Shown piece by piece: positions 19,801-27,350 of a stretch of DNA of 64,000 nt. Numbering within the stretch: position 1 is the stretch's first letter; each line of letters starts with the position of its first letter. This DNA comes from Bacteroidota bacterium (GTDB lineage: Bacteria; Bacteroidota; Bacteroidia; Bacteroidales; Tenuifilaceae), in assembly GCA_029560875.1 (NCBI GenBank), contig JAKQKB010000076.1, positions 1 through 64,000 of the forward strand, in the 5' to 3' direction. Both the position numbers and the translations under genes were made by a program. The notes below the pieces were generated by a model that was not told where the DNA came from, did not search any database, and saw only the letters and a list, made by a program, of their open reading frames with translations.

Positions 19801-19885
19801 TTGCCGTAACAAAGTTCCTTTTGCTAGCAAATAAAGTATTAGTAATCAACACAAATACTAGTAAAAACGCGCTAAAACTCCTCAT
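16865..19885 (-). CDS. GH3 beta-N-acetylhexosaminidase fused to a beta-lactamase-type serine hydrolase
   Basis: This is an exported two-enzyme protein, 1006 residues from ATG 19885. After the signal peptide (MRSFSAFLLVFVL to FASKR), a GH3 domain shows the NagZ-like signature KHFPGHGD (about 212-219) and catalytic-Asp motif FTDALNMKG (Asp299). A GH3 C-terminal domain comes next (about 395-560). A class C beta-lactamase/penicillin-binding fold follows (about 590-1000) with ASITK (Ser-x-x-Lys), YSDLG in the Tyr-x-Asn place and GHTGFTG. It probably trims GlcNAc-anhydroMurNAc or peptidoglycan fragments in the periplasm. The frame is open upstream to 19939, but a -7 box lies in that stretch. Confidence 0.88.
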   Translation of the reverse strand: MRSFSAFLLVFVLITNTLFASKRNFVTAKQDTLTQANWVDSVMKKLTLRERIGQLFMVAAYSNRDDKHIQEIADLVRNQKIGGLIFFQGGPVRQANQTNYYQSLAKVPLIISMDAEWGPGMRLDSTFSYPRQMMLGATSDSLLVYEMGSDIARQLKRLGVHINFAPVVDINSNPQNPVINTRSFGENRERVVKFGLAYMAGLQNNGIIACAKHFPGHGDTYEDSHLALPTVSHSIERLDSIEKYPFKQLINGGINSIMVAHLRVPSLEPDSLKPASISANIIKNSLINDLGFKGLIFTDALNMKGIADYYTPVDINVLALKAGNDILLFPSKVKESIDKIEALVKSGEITEAEINEKCRKILEAKYYVGLNKYKPIALTNLYEDLNRETSKVLRRKIITNSLTVVSNKDILPIKGLDTLKIAYIEIGSNKGDAFREQLELYTSLTTFSINPESSVAEYDSLLNALEAYNLVIAGYHAADIRFSKNYGITNQAANFLFDLAFRKKVVLTYFGSPYSLSKFFNPYSFASIVITYDNSTDSQNLAAQLIFGGIGAKGKLPVSIFNSYVAGLGNETQGKARLSYSLPEEIGVDSKFLQKVDSIALDAIQQGVTPGMQILAAKNGVVFYHKSFGKPTYDSQENVDVRMLYDIASITKISTTVPLVMRLFDNQRITLNAPIGNFINLINNKDKASIKVGDILLHQSGLQPWIPFYLKTLSTLVPNTPVSMETISAEYPFKVSERTFLHKYVGANPTFYSLKKTDKFPFRCTENLFACEGIKDTIFNSINRSSLQEVGKYKYSDLGFLYLQRIIENVENKGLDELSENYFYKKIGMNYTQFQPYRKFDKERIVPTEYDLTFRKQLIWGDVHDPAAAMMGGVAGHAGVFSNANDMAKLMQMFLNGGTYGGERFFSQETVNTFINTPNGNNGNRRALGFDKPSPKGQPSPAGELASPLSFGHTGFTGTVVWADPENGLIYVFLSNRVYPDANNTKLANMNIRTQIHDLFYRAIGE

Positions 19886-19914
19886 AAACTTAAATTTCAA
19901 TAAATATTGGTTAA

Positions 19915-19922
19915 CAAAAATA
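19915..19922 (-). promoter_or_regulatory. -7 box of GH3/beta-lactamase gene
   Basis: TATTTTTG on the minus strand, 30 bases upstream of ATG 19885, fits TAnnTTTG and supports that start. Confidence 0.35.
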
Positions 19923-20026
19923 ATTCCGAAATATTTCATAACCTATGATTTTTGAGGGTTTTAACCAACAGAATGTTGACAAACATCAAAAAAAGAGGAG
20001 TTTTTCAGGAGACTGTTTTTTGATAT

Positions 20027-20130
20027 AGAACGCAGATGACACAGATTTGACCGTTTTACATAGTTTGCAGAACTGTTTGGAGCGTAGGAGTAATGGAGTA
20101 TCACTCCAATCATCCATTGCTCCAATTGCC
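20027..20130 (+). repeat. Dispersed composite repeat, copy 2 (upstream of tricorn gene)
   Basis: The copy has a left module (AGAACGCAGATGACACAGAT, then TTTACATAGTTTGCAGAACTG) and TGGAGCGTAG, followed by the core GGAGTAATGGAGTATCACTC and CAATCATCCATTGCTCCAA. Almost the same order and wording occurs at 23559-23690 in the same orientation, so the tricorn gene lies between direct repeats. Confidence 0.7.
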
Positions 20131-20216
20131 TTTTCGTTAAACTTTTTCGCCCTTTATGCATCAAAAAAAGGTTAACTTTAGTCACTTCATATATTTTCTA
20201 ACCAACATTTATCAAT

Positions 20217-23200
20217 ATGAGAAAAATAACCCTTTTATTTTTTACAGCTTGCTGTTTTTGGATGGCAAGCGTTAATGCTCAGGAGGCAAGGCTGATGCGC
20301 TTCCCTGCAATATCCGGGAATCAGGTTGTGTTTACCTATGCCGGCGACCTTTATACCGTTTCTTTACAGGGTGGTGTGGCTCGTAAACTTACTAATCATG
20401 TAGGTTACGAGATGTTTGCAAAATTCTCGCCCGATGGCAAAACTATTGCTTTTACTGGTCAGTATGATGGAAATACTGAGGTTTTCTCTATTCCATCCGA
20501 AGGCGGTATACCTAAACGTCTTACACATACAGCTACTCTTAATCGCGATGATGTATCGGACCGTATGGGACCAAACAATATTGTGATGACCTGGAGCCCC
20601 GATGGCAAAAGCATAATTTACCGTTCGCGCAAGCAAACATTCAACGATTTTGTTGGTGCACTTTTCAAGGTTTCTGTTGACGGTGGAATGTCCGAGGAGG
20701 TTCCTCTTTCGGGTGGAGGTTTTTGCTCATTCTCTGCCGATGGCAAAAAGTTAGCTTTTAACAGGGTTTTTCGTGAATTTCGTACATGGAAATACTACAA
20801 GGGTGGTATGGCCGACGATGTTTACATTTTCGATTTCGATTCCAAGGAGGTTAAAAATATCACCAACAATATAGCACAGGATTTATTCCCTATGTGGATT
20901 GGCGATGAAATTTTCTTTGCATCGGATAGGGACAGGACAATGAACCTATTCTCCTACAATATTAAGACAGGTACAACTCAAAAAGTAACTAACTTTACTG
21001 AGTATGATATTAAGTTCCCATCTCACTCTGGCAACTCTATAGTATTTGAGAATGGAGGATACTTATACCGTTTCGATGCTACTTCAAAAACATCAACAAA
21101 AATACCTGTTACAATTTTCGACGAGTTTGCGTATTCACGTCCAGAGTATAAGGATGCAAGCAAGAATATTTTTGCAGCAAACATATCGCCAAACGGCGAA
21201 AGGGTTGTGTTCTCTGCGCGTGGCGATGTATTTACAGTTCCCGCCGAAAAGGGTATTACCCGTAATTTGACTCAAAGTTCCGATGCTCACGACAGAGATG
21301 CCAAATGGTCACCCGATGGTAAGTATATAGCCTATATTTCCGATAAATCAGGCGAATACGAGATTTATATTCAAAATCAGGATGGAAGTACGGGAGCAAT
21401 TCAAATAACAAATGGTATTAATAATTATATTTTCGATTTTGAATGGTCGCCTGATAGTAAGAAACTAATGTTTAACGATAGGTTAGGACGACTTCAATAC
21501 ATCGATATTGATACTAGAAAATTAACCTTGGTTGATAAGAATGAGTATGGGCAGATATTTAGTTACAATTGGTCGCCCGATAGCAAATGGATTACTTACA
21601 CTTCCCAAGATGTTAACAGATTTGGAATAATCTACATTTACAATGTTGAAACTTCAGTAAAAAAGGCTGTTACCGACAATTGGTACACATCTTCGCAGGC
21701 AAATTTCTCCAACGATGGGAAATACTTAGTTTTTGTATCCGACAGGGATTTCAACCCAATATATAGTCAAACTGAGTGGAACCATGCTTACAGAGGGATG
21801 AGCAAAATTTATATGGTATTACTTTCAAAAGATACGTCCTCCCCATTTGCATTAGAGAATAACGAGGTTGCAATTAGCCAAAAAACGGAAGAGATAAAGA
21901 AAGATGATTCAAAAAAAGCAGACAAACCTAAAGAAGATACAAAGAAGGAGGTTTCGTCGGTGGTAGTTAAAATTGATTTCGATGATATCATTTCAAGAAT
22001 TATAGCCTTACCAATTGAGGTGGCAAACTATGGAAATCTTTACTGTATTGATGGAAAGGTTTACTATAACTATTTTAGTTTTAATGGTCGTAGGGGTGGA
22101 GCAGCCAAAATGTACGATTTAAAAAATAAATCAGAAGTTGATTTGGGTGAGTCAATAGGCTTTTCAATTTCATCGAATGGTAAAAAAATGCTTGTTTCCA
22201 AAAATGATGACTATTGCGTTATTGATCTTCCATCCGGAAAAATCAATATGGAAAAAATGGTTGACTTAAGTAGTATGAAGGTTTGGGTAGACTATAGTAA
22301 GGAGTGGAAGCAGATTTTTGATGAAAGTTGGCGACAAATGCGCGATTTCTTCTACGTTGAGAATATGCATGGTGTTAATTGGAAAGCAATGCACGATAAG
22401 TATGCTGCGCTTCTACCATATGTTAATCATCGTAACGATTTAACCTATATTATTGGTGAAATGATTGGCGAGTTGAGTGTTGGTCATGCTTATGTGAATA
22501 GTGGCGAGAAACCAGAACCAGATAGAATTAAAGTTGGTTTATTGGGGGCAAAAATCAGCAAACATGCTAGCGGTTATTTTAAAGTTGATAGAATTATTGA
22601 GGGTAAAAACTGGGATATGTCTACTCGCTCACCGTTACAGGATGTAGGTGTGAATGTTAAAGCAGGCGACTTTATTTTAGCAGTAGATGGTCAAAATCTA
22701 CAGAATCTTAGCGATATATACTCTACCTTGGTTGGCAAAGCCAATAAGACTGTTGAGTTGGTTGTAAATAGTAAGCCCGATATGGCAGGAAGCCGCAAGG
22801 TACTTGTAACTCCAATTGCCGATGAGGCTAGTCTTTACTATTACGATTGGGTTCAAAAGAATATCCAGAAAGTGACAGAGGCTACCAATGGCGAGGTTGG
22901 GTATATTCATATCCCCGATATGGGCGTTGAGGGTTTGAACGAGTTTGTAAAATATTACTATCCTCAGTTAACCAAAAAGGGATTGATTATTGACGACCGT
23001 GGTAATGGTGGTGGTAACGTATCTCCAATGATACTGGAGCGATTAAATAGAGAAGTATACCGTCAAACTATGCGACGTGGAAGTGCTTATGCATCGCCAA
23101 TTCCAACTCAAACGCATTATGGGCCTAAAGTTCTTCTTTTGGACCGTTACTCAGCATCGGATGGCGATTTATTCCCATACGGATTTAAGCGTTTGGGAAT

Positions 23201-23498
23201 TGGAACCACCATTGGAACTCGCTCGTGGGGTGGAGTTGTGGGTATTTCGGGCTCATTGCCATTTGTAGATGGTGGCGATCTTCGCAAACCCGAATTTGCA
23301 AGTTTCAGCAGCGAAACCAGCGATTGGATTATTGAAGGCTATGGTGTAGATCCCGATATTTACCTTGATAACGACCCTTACAAGGAGTATATTGGCATTG
23401 ATGATCAATTGAATAAGGCTATTGAGGTGATAAAAGAACAATTGAAGGAATACAAACCACTTCCAGCAATACCTCAGGCTCCAGATAAATCGAAATAA
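20217..23498 (+). CDS. Tricorn-like protease, exported
   Basis: This is a large serine protease that degrades peptides; in this phylum it is usually periplasmic. The 1093 residues begin with a signal peptide (to ASVNAQ). PD40/WD40-like propeller repeats follow (about 30-330, FSPDGKTIAFT) and then a second set (about 330-540, WSPDGKYIAYISDKSGEYE). A charged low-complexity linker (about 565-595, Lys/Asp/Glu) leads to a tricorn C1 domain. A PDZ domain comes next (about 770-860), then the S41-like catalytic core with DDRGNGGGN and YSASDGD (978-984, containing the nucleophile Ser), plus an upstream VGHAYVNSG His. A terminator follows. All elements of the family are present. Confidence 0.92.
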   Translation: MRKITLLFFTACCFWMASVNAQEARLMRFPAISGNQVVFTYAGDLYTVSLQGGVARKLTNHVGYEMFAKFSPDGKTIAFTGQYDGNTEVFSIPSEGGIPKRLTHTATLNRDDVSDRMGPNNIVMTWSPDGKSIIYRSRKQTFNDFVGALFKVSVDGGMSEEVPLSGGGFCSFSADGKKLAFNRVFREFRTWKYYKGGMADDVYIFDFDSKEVKNITNNIAQDLFPMWIGDEIFFASDRDRTMNLFSYNIKTGTTQKVTNFTEYDIKFPSHSGNSIVFENGGYLYRFDATSKTSTKIPVTIFDEFAYSRPEYKDASKNIFAANISPNGERVVFSARGDVFTVPAEKGITRNLTQSSDAHDRDAKWSPDGKYIAYISDKSGEYEIYIQNQDGSTGAIQITNGINNYIFDFEWSPDSKKLMFNDRLGRLQYIDIDTRKLTLVDKNEYGQIFSYNWSPDSKWITYTSQDVNRFGIIYIYNVETSVKKAVTDNWYTSSQANFSNDGKYLVFVSDRDFNPIYSQTEWNHAYRGMSKIYMVLLSKDTSSPFALENNEVAISQKTEEIKKDDSKKADKPKEDTKKEVSSVVVKIDFDDIISRIIALPIEVANYGNLYCIDGKVYYNYFSFNGRRGGAAKMYDLKNKSEVDLGESIGFSISSNGKKMLVSKNDDYCVIDLPSGKINMEKMVDLSSMKVWVDYSKEWKQIFDESWRQMRDFFYVENMHGVNWKAMHDKYAALLPYVNHRNDLTYIIGEMIGELSVGHAYVNSGEKPEPDRIKVGLLGAKISKHASGYFKVDRIIEGKNWDMSTRSPLQDVGVNVKAGDFILAVDGQNLQNLSDIYSTLVGKANKTVELVVNSKPDMAGSRKVLVTPIADEASLYYYDWVQKNIQKVTEATNGEVGYIHIPDMGVEGLNEFVKYYYPQLTKKGLIIDDRGNGGGNVSPMILERLNREVYRQTMRRGSAYASPIPTQTHYGPKVLLLDRYSASDGDLFPYGFKRLGIGTTIGTRSWGGVVGISGSLPFVDGGDLRKPEFASFSSETSDWIIEGYGVDPDIYLDNDPYKEYIGIDDQLNKAIEVIKEQLKEYKPLPAIPQAPDKSK

Positions 23499-23522
23499 CG
23501 GAATATTGAAGTTTGAAATAAG

Positions 23523-23554
23523 AAGTGTCCTCTGTTTGGGGGCACTTTTTGTTT
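23523..23554 (+). terminator. Terminator after tricorn gene
   Basis: AAGTGTCC (23523-23530) pairs with GGGCACTT (23540-23547), with one G-T pair, and is followed by TTTGTTTT. It is 25 bases past the stop codon. Confidence 0.65.
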
Positions 23555-23558
23555 TGAT

Positions 23559-23740
23559 GGAACACAGATAACACAAATTTGACAGATTTACACAGCTTGC
23601 AGAATTGTATGGAGCGTAGTATTAATGGATTGTTGGAGTAATGGAGTATCGCTCCAATCATCCATCACTCCAATACTCTTAATAACTTATTCTCTTATTC
23701 TCTTATTCTCTCATTACCTCACTGTCCAATTGCCCAATTA
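23559..23740 (+). repeat. Dispersed composite repeat, copy 3 (downstream of tricorn gene)
   Basis: The left module (GGAACACAGATAACACAAAT, then GATTTACACAGCTTGCAGAATTG) is followed by ATGGAGCGTAG and the core GGAGTAATGGAGTATCGCTC with CAATCATCCATCACTCCAA. A tail built of TTATTCTC and CTCATT units ends in GTCCAATTGCCCAATTA. It fills most of the 326-base gap before the sigma factor gene; nothing else was seen there. Confidence 0.7.
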
Positions 23741-23824
23741 TTAGGATTCCACCACTTTTTTTCAGAAATTTACAGGGTCAATGCAGCAAATTTGTTTTCG
23801 AAAGAGTCTATAAAATAGAAAGCA

Positions 23825-24400
23825 ATGAAAAAACCTGATCGGGAGATGAATATTCATTCGGAGCTTATTGAGCTATGCCGGCGTGGCGACAGCAAAGCCC
23901 AGTTCGAGTTATATAACTTATACTCAAGGGCGATGTACAATGTAAGCTGCCGAATTTTACCCGATAGGATGGAGGCTGAAGATGCCATGCAAGAAGCGTT
24001 CTTTAAAGCATTTGATAAACTTCACACTTTTCGCAACGAGGTTGCATTTGGTGCTTGGTTAAAACGGATTGTTGTTAATACCTGCATCGATTACCTAAAG
24101 AAAAAGAAGTTGCAATTAACTTCAATTGACGATGTGAAAGGTGTTGCGGATGTTCAGGATGGGACTGATGATTTTGTGCCAGATTCTGTTGAGGATATTA
24201 AGGTTGCGATGACTCAACTCCCCGAGGGATACCGCATAGTGCTAAACCTTCATTTGGTTGAAGGTTATGAGTACGAAGAAATTGCAGAGATGCTCGGAAT
24301 TGCGCAGTCGAGTGTTCGATCGCAGTTTACAAGAGCAAGGCAAAAGTTAATAGAGTTACTAAAGCAAAGCAATAAAACTTTCAATTATGGAAAGGTTTAA
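23825..24400 (+). CDS. ECF-type RNA polymerase sigma factor
   Basis: This is a sigma70-family group 4 factor that would direct transcription of a stress or envelope regulon. The 191 residues have region 2 (about 25-95, DRMEAEDAMQEAFFKAFDKL and FGAWLKRIVVNTCIDYL) and region 4 (about 125-180, LPEGYRIVLNLHLVEGYEYE and EIAEMLGIAQSSVRSQFTRA). It heads a three-gene unit; its end overlaps the next gene by 14 bases, so the pair is coupled. The start at 23825 has no strong ribosome site; an ATG nine codons later (23849) is also possible. Confidence 0.93.
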   Translation: MKKPDREMNIHSELIELCRRGDSKAQFELYNLYSRAMYNVSCRILPDRMEAEDAMQEAFFKAFDKLHTFRNEVAFGAWLKRIVVNTCIDYLKKKKLQLTSIDDVKGVADVQDGTDDFVPDSVEDIKVAMTQLPEGYRIVLNLHLVEGYEYEEIAEMLGIAQSSVRSQFTRARQKLIELLKQSNKTFNYGKV

Positions 24401-24911
24401 CGAATATATCAAGAACAACAGAAGTCTATTCAACGATGAGATTTTGTTGGAAGGTCATCAAGATAGATTTTTGGAAAAAATGAGGCAACGCAATAGGTCT
24501 CATATATTCCGGGTTGCCCTGTCCGCTGCGGCAACGGTGGTTTTAATTCTATCGCTTACAGGGGCTCTAGGATTATTCTACAATCAGGAGTATATACCTC
24601 AGTTCGCTAATGCAATTTTTGGGGAGAGAAGCCAGCAGAGCGTTTTAAAGGAGATGGATAGTTACTACAATAGTCAACTCCTTAGGAAATACAGAGCAAT
24701 AGAGCAAATTGCGTTCAACGCAGACCCTTCAGTAAAGCCCGAAGTCTTAAAGATGCTTGCTGAACTAGAGTTGGAGAAAGAGCAATTAGAGAGTGATTTG
24801 AACCAGAATCCACGAAAAGAGTATGTAGTTGATGCTATCGTTCAGAACTACCAAGTTAGAATGGAAGCATTACAACGGATTCAGGATTCATTGAGCGAAA
24901 CAAAGCAATAA
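24387..24911 (+). CDS. Single-pass membrane protein, possible anti-sigma factor
   Basis: No named family was recognised. The 174 residues have a soluble N-terminus (about 1-45, cytoplasmic if anti-sigma) and one membrane span (about 47-70, VALSAAATVVLILSLTGALG). A helical periplasmic part follows (about 75-174, rich in Glu/Gln/Leu, likely coiled coil). The overlap with the sigma gene and the topology suggest an anti-sigma or sensor role. It lacks the His-x3-Cys-x2-Cys zinc motif of common zinc-type anti-sigma proteins, so any binding mode would be different. Confidence 0.65.
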   Translation: MERFNEYIKNNRSLFNDEILLEGHQDRFLEKMRQRNRSHIFRVALSAAATVVLILSLTGALGLFYNQEYIPQFANAIFGERSQQSVLKEMDSYYNSQLLRKYRAIEQIAFNADPSVKPEVLKMLAELELEKEQLESDLNQNPRKEYVVDAIVQNYQVRMEALQRIQDSLSETKQ

Positions 24912-24957
24912 AAATAAGATATTTTTTCAAATAGTGTAAACGATAAAAATCAATCAT

Positions 24958-26043
24958 ATGAAAACGATGAGAGTTATATCAGCCACTTTAGCCTTTCTGC
25001 TTATGGTTTCGTGTGCCTTTGCTGCTAAAGGTAGATTAAATAAAGTGTTCGACCGTGAGTTTGCTGTGAAGGAATCAACAAAACTTTACGTTGAGAACAA
25101 GTACGGTCAAATAAATGTGGAGAACTGGGATAAAAATCAAATCTCTATTCACGTTGAGGTAAAGGTTGACAATCCAAACGACGAGAAAGCAAAAATTATG
25201 CTCGATGCCATTGATATTGAGTTTTCTGAAACCGACAACGTAGTATCGGCTATTACAAAGTTCAATCAGGATATTATGAAGTCGAACAAAAGATTATTCT
25301 CATCAATCTCAAACGATGAGATGAGCATCGATTATATGATAAAGATGCCTAAGAATGTTGAAGTTGATCTTAATAATAAGTATGGAGATATTTTTATCAA
25401 TGAGCTTACTGGGAAAGTATTGGTTAATTTAAAGTATGGAAATATTCGTGTAAACAAGTTTGAACGTGGTGATGCAAAAGACATTAACACCCTTGTTGTT
25501 GGATACGGAAGTGCTACTCTTGGTGATGTTAACTGGTTGAAAGTTGAAATTAAGTATGGAAACCTTAAAGTTGATAAAGCTCGCGCCATTGTTATCCTTT
25601 CAAAATATTCAAAGGTAAATATCGATAAGGTTAATTCTTTAGTTGTTGATTCAAAGTACGATGATTATACCTTGGGTTCTTTAGCTAATATTGTTGGTGA
25701 ATCAGGATATACAAATATCAGTATAAACGATTTAAGTAAAAAATTAAATCTTACAACAAAATATGGCGATGTAAAGATTTCTAACGTTGCCGATAATTTT
25801 GAGAGTATAGTATTCAACGGTGCATATACAGGCTTAAAAGCTGGAATTAATTCAAATGTATCATATAAAATTGATGCGGTAGTATCGTACGGTAACATTA
25901 AGTTCGATGCGCCAACTGCAAAAATTAATAGAATAGAGCAGAATACAAGCACAGAGTTGAACGGTGTTATTGGAGCATCGGAAGCAACCAATTCAAAAGT
26001 TTATGTAAGAGCAAAGTATGGTAGTGTAACTTTGTCGAAGTAA
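24958..26043 (+). CDS. Exported KYG-repeat protein (DUF4097-like putative adhesin)
   Basis: The 361 residues have a signal peptide (to CAFAAKG) and then an all-beta region. A turn motif KYG or a variant recurs about nine times at roughly 20-40 residue steps (NKYGQINVENW, NKYGDIFINE, LKYGNIRVNK, IKYGNLKVDK, TKYGDVKISN, AKYGSVTLSK). This is the pattern of a right-handed beta helix or DUF4097-type fold. It is the third gene of the sigma factor unit and is possibly a product or sensor of that regulon. The adhesin name is a family label only. Confidence 0.75.
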   Translation: MKTMRVISATLAFLLMVSCAFAAKGRLNKVFDREFAVKESTKLYVENKYGQINVENWDKNQISIHVEVKVDNPNDEKAKIMLDAIDIEFSETDNVVSAITKFNQDIMKSNKRLFSSISNDEMSIDYMIKMPKNVEVDLNNKYGDIFINELTGKVLVNLKYGNIRVNKFERGDAKDINTLVVGYGSATLGDVNWLKVEIKYGNLKVDKARAIVILSKYSKVNIDKVNSLVVDSKYDDYTLGSLANIVGESGYTNISINDLSKKLNLTTKYGDVKISNVADNFESIVFNGAYTGLKAGINSNVSYKIDAVVSYGNIKFDAPTAKINRIEQNTSTELNGVIGASEATNSKVYVRAKYGSVTLSK

Positions 26044-26050
26044 ATTTGAT

Positions 26051-26105
26051 TATTTAAAGATAAACAGGGTGTTTTATTAAAAAGCACCCTGTTTATCTTT
26101 AAATA
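26051..26105. terminator. Bidirectional terminator, 21-bp stem
   Basis: TATTTAAAGATAAACAGGGTG (26051-26071) pairs perfectly with its inverse (26085-26105) around a 13-base loop. The A/T-rich outer part gives a T-run on both strands. It lies between the convergent KYG-repeat gene and the efflux adaptor gene, and overlaps the latter's stop codon. Confidence 0.9.
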
Positions 26106-27208
26106 TTAATGTTGTATGTACCTTTAATTAGAATTTTGCCTTTTAGTTGTTCGTTTAATATTTCCGAAAAGTTATTGTTTTTTCTTCCAGATTCGATATC
26201 TACCTTTCTAAAATAATAATTATTATTCTCTTGTTTATCTAGAACAAGAACAGCGTTACCACTTTCGGTTTTAATTATTGCATCGCTTGGAAGAGCTTTT
26301 ACAGTATCTATACTTGTTATAATTTCGGACTCTACAAATTCATAGGCTATCGGATTTATTGCTATTTTGTCCGTTATTGCCGCATAGCACTCAATTGATT
26401 TTGTTTCGTTATCAATAGAAACACCAATAGAATTTATTGTAGCGAGTTGGTAATTCACCGTGTTGTTCGATTTAAAACGAACAGTTTGCCCTTTTTTCAG
26501 GTCTGCAATTTCATTAGCAAATACTGATAGTTTAACTTGAAGCATATCCGGATTGATAATTTCCAGAAGTTCAACCTGTGAGTCAATATAACTCCCAATT
26601 GATGCATTGAAGTTGGAGATGTTGCCCTTAATTGGCGATTTTAATTGGTATGACGAGTAAAACTCCCCATTCTCAATTTTTGACGTGCTTAATCCTAGTG
26701 ACTCTATTTTCAGTTTCAATCCAGAATATTGAGCCATTGAGGCTTTAAATTCTGTTTCTGCAACAATAAAATCTTTCTCTGCAGTAACCTTTTCATTGTA
26801 TAGAGACTTAACTCGTTCATATTCACTTTTTATTCGTTTGTAATTTGCCGATGCCTCTGCAAATTCCTTTTGAATTTCAATTATCTCATTGCCAGTTATC
26901 TCAATTAGATGCTGATTCTTATCAACAGATTCTCCGTTAGAGCAATTGATACTTTTGATTATACCGCTTATAGGAGCATTAAGTTTTGCAATGCCATTGG
27001 GGAGGGGAACAATAGTTCCATTACACTTCACGATGTTTTCAAAAAGCATTGTTTCAATTTCGCCAAATTGCATGGAATCTGTTTCGAATTGCTGATTTGT
27101 AATTTCTATAAGATCCGATTCTTGTTCTGCAACTTCTTGTTTATTGCCACAGGAAAACATTATAAGTATTACAGTGGCTAGATATAGGAGGTGTTTAATA
27201 GTTTTCAT
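26099..27208 (-). CDS. RND efflux periplasmic adaptor (CzcB/CusB-like), lipoprotein
   Basis: This membrane-fusion subunit bridges the RND pump and the outer-membrane channel. The 369 residues start with a lipoprotein signal peptide ending LIMFSCGN (lipid-modified Cys about 20). A beta-barrel/lipoyl half (LNAPISGIIKSI), a helical hairpin (about 110-170) and the second lipoyl half (YQLKSPIKGNIS) follow, then C-terminal beta domains. It is downstream of the fused RND-TolC gene after a 142-base gap and likely belongs to the same heavy-metal efflux unit. The metal is not indicated. Confidence 0.88.
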   Translation of the reverse strand: MKTIKHLLYLATVILIMFSCGNKQEVAEQESDLIEITNQQFETDSMQFGEIETMLFENIVKCNGTIVPLPNGIAKLNAPISGIIKSINCSNGESVDKNQHLIEITGNEIIEIQKEFAEASANYKRIKSEYERVKSLYNEKVTAEKDFIVAETEFKASMAQYSGLKLKIESLGLSTSKIENGEFYSSYQLKSPIKGNISNFNASIGSYIDSQVELLEIINPDMLQVKLSVFANEIADLKKGQTVRFKSNNTVNYQLATINSIGVSIDNETKSIECYAAITDKIAINPIAYEFVESEIITSIDTVKALPSDAIIKTESGNAVLVLDKQENNNYYFRKVDIESGRKNNNFSEILNEQLKGKILIKGTYNINI

Positions 27209-27350
27209 GTGTTTAGAATTTGTTAAGTTTCAGAATGTCAGTGGTGTTTGTTTTTGATTTTATGTTTGATAATGATTGCGCACACATGGAATACCTATAT
27301 TTTAATAATTGCGTTTGGAGTAAATTATTGCATGGGTATTTCATACGGTT

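Noticed and set aside
23636-23740. GGAGT/CTCATT repeats as a CRISPR array
   Set aside because: The units are short, degenerate and contiguous, with no unique spacers and no cas genes nearby.
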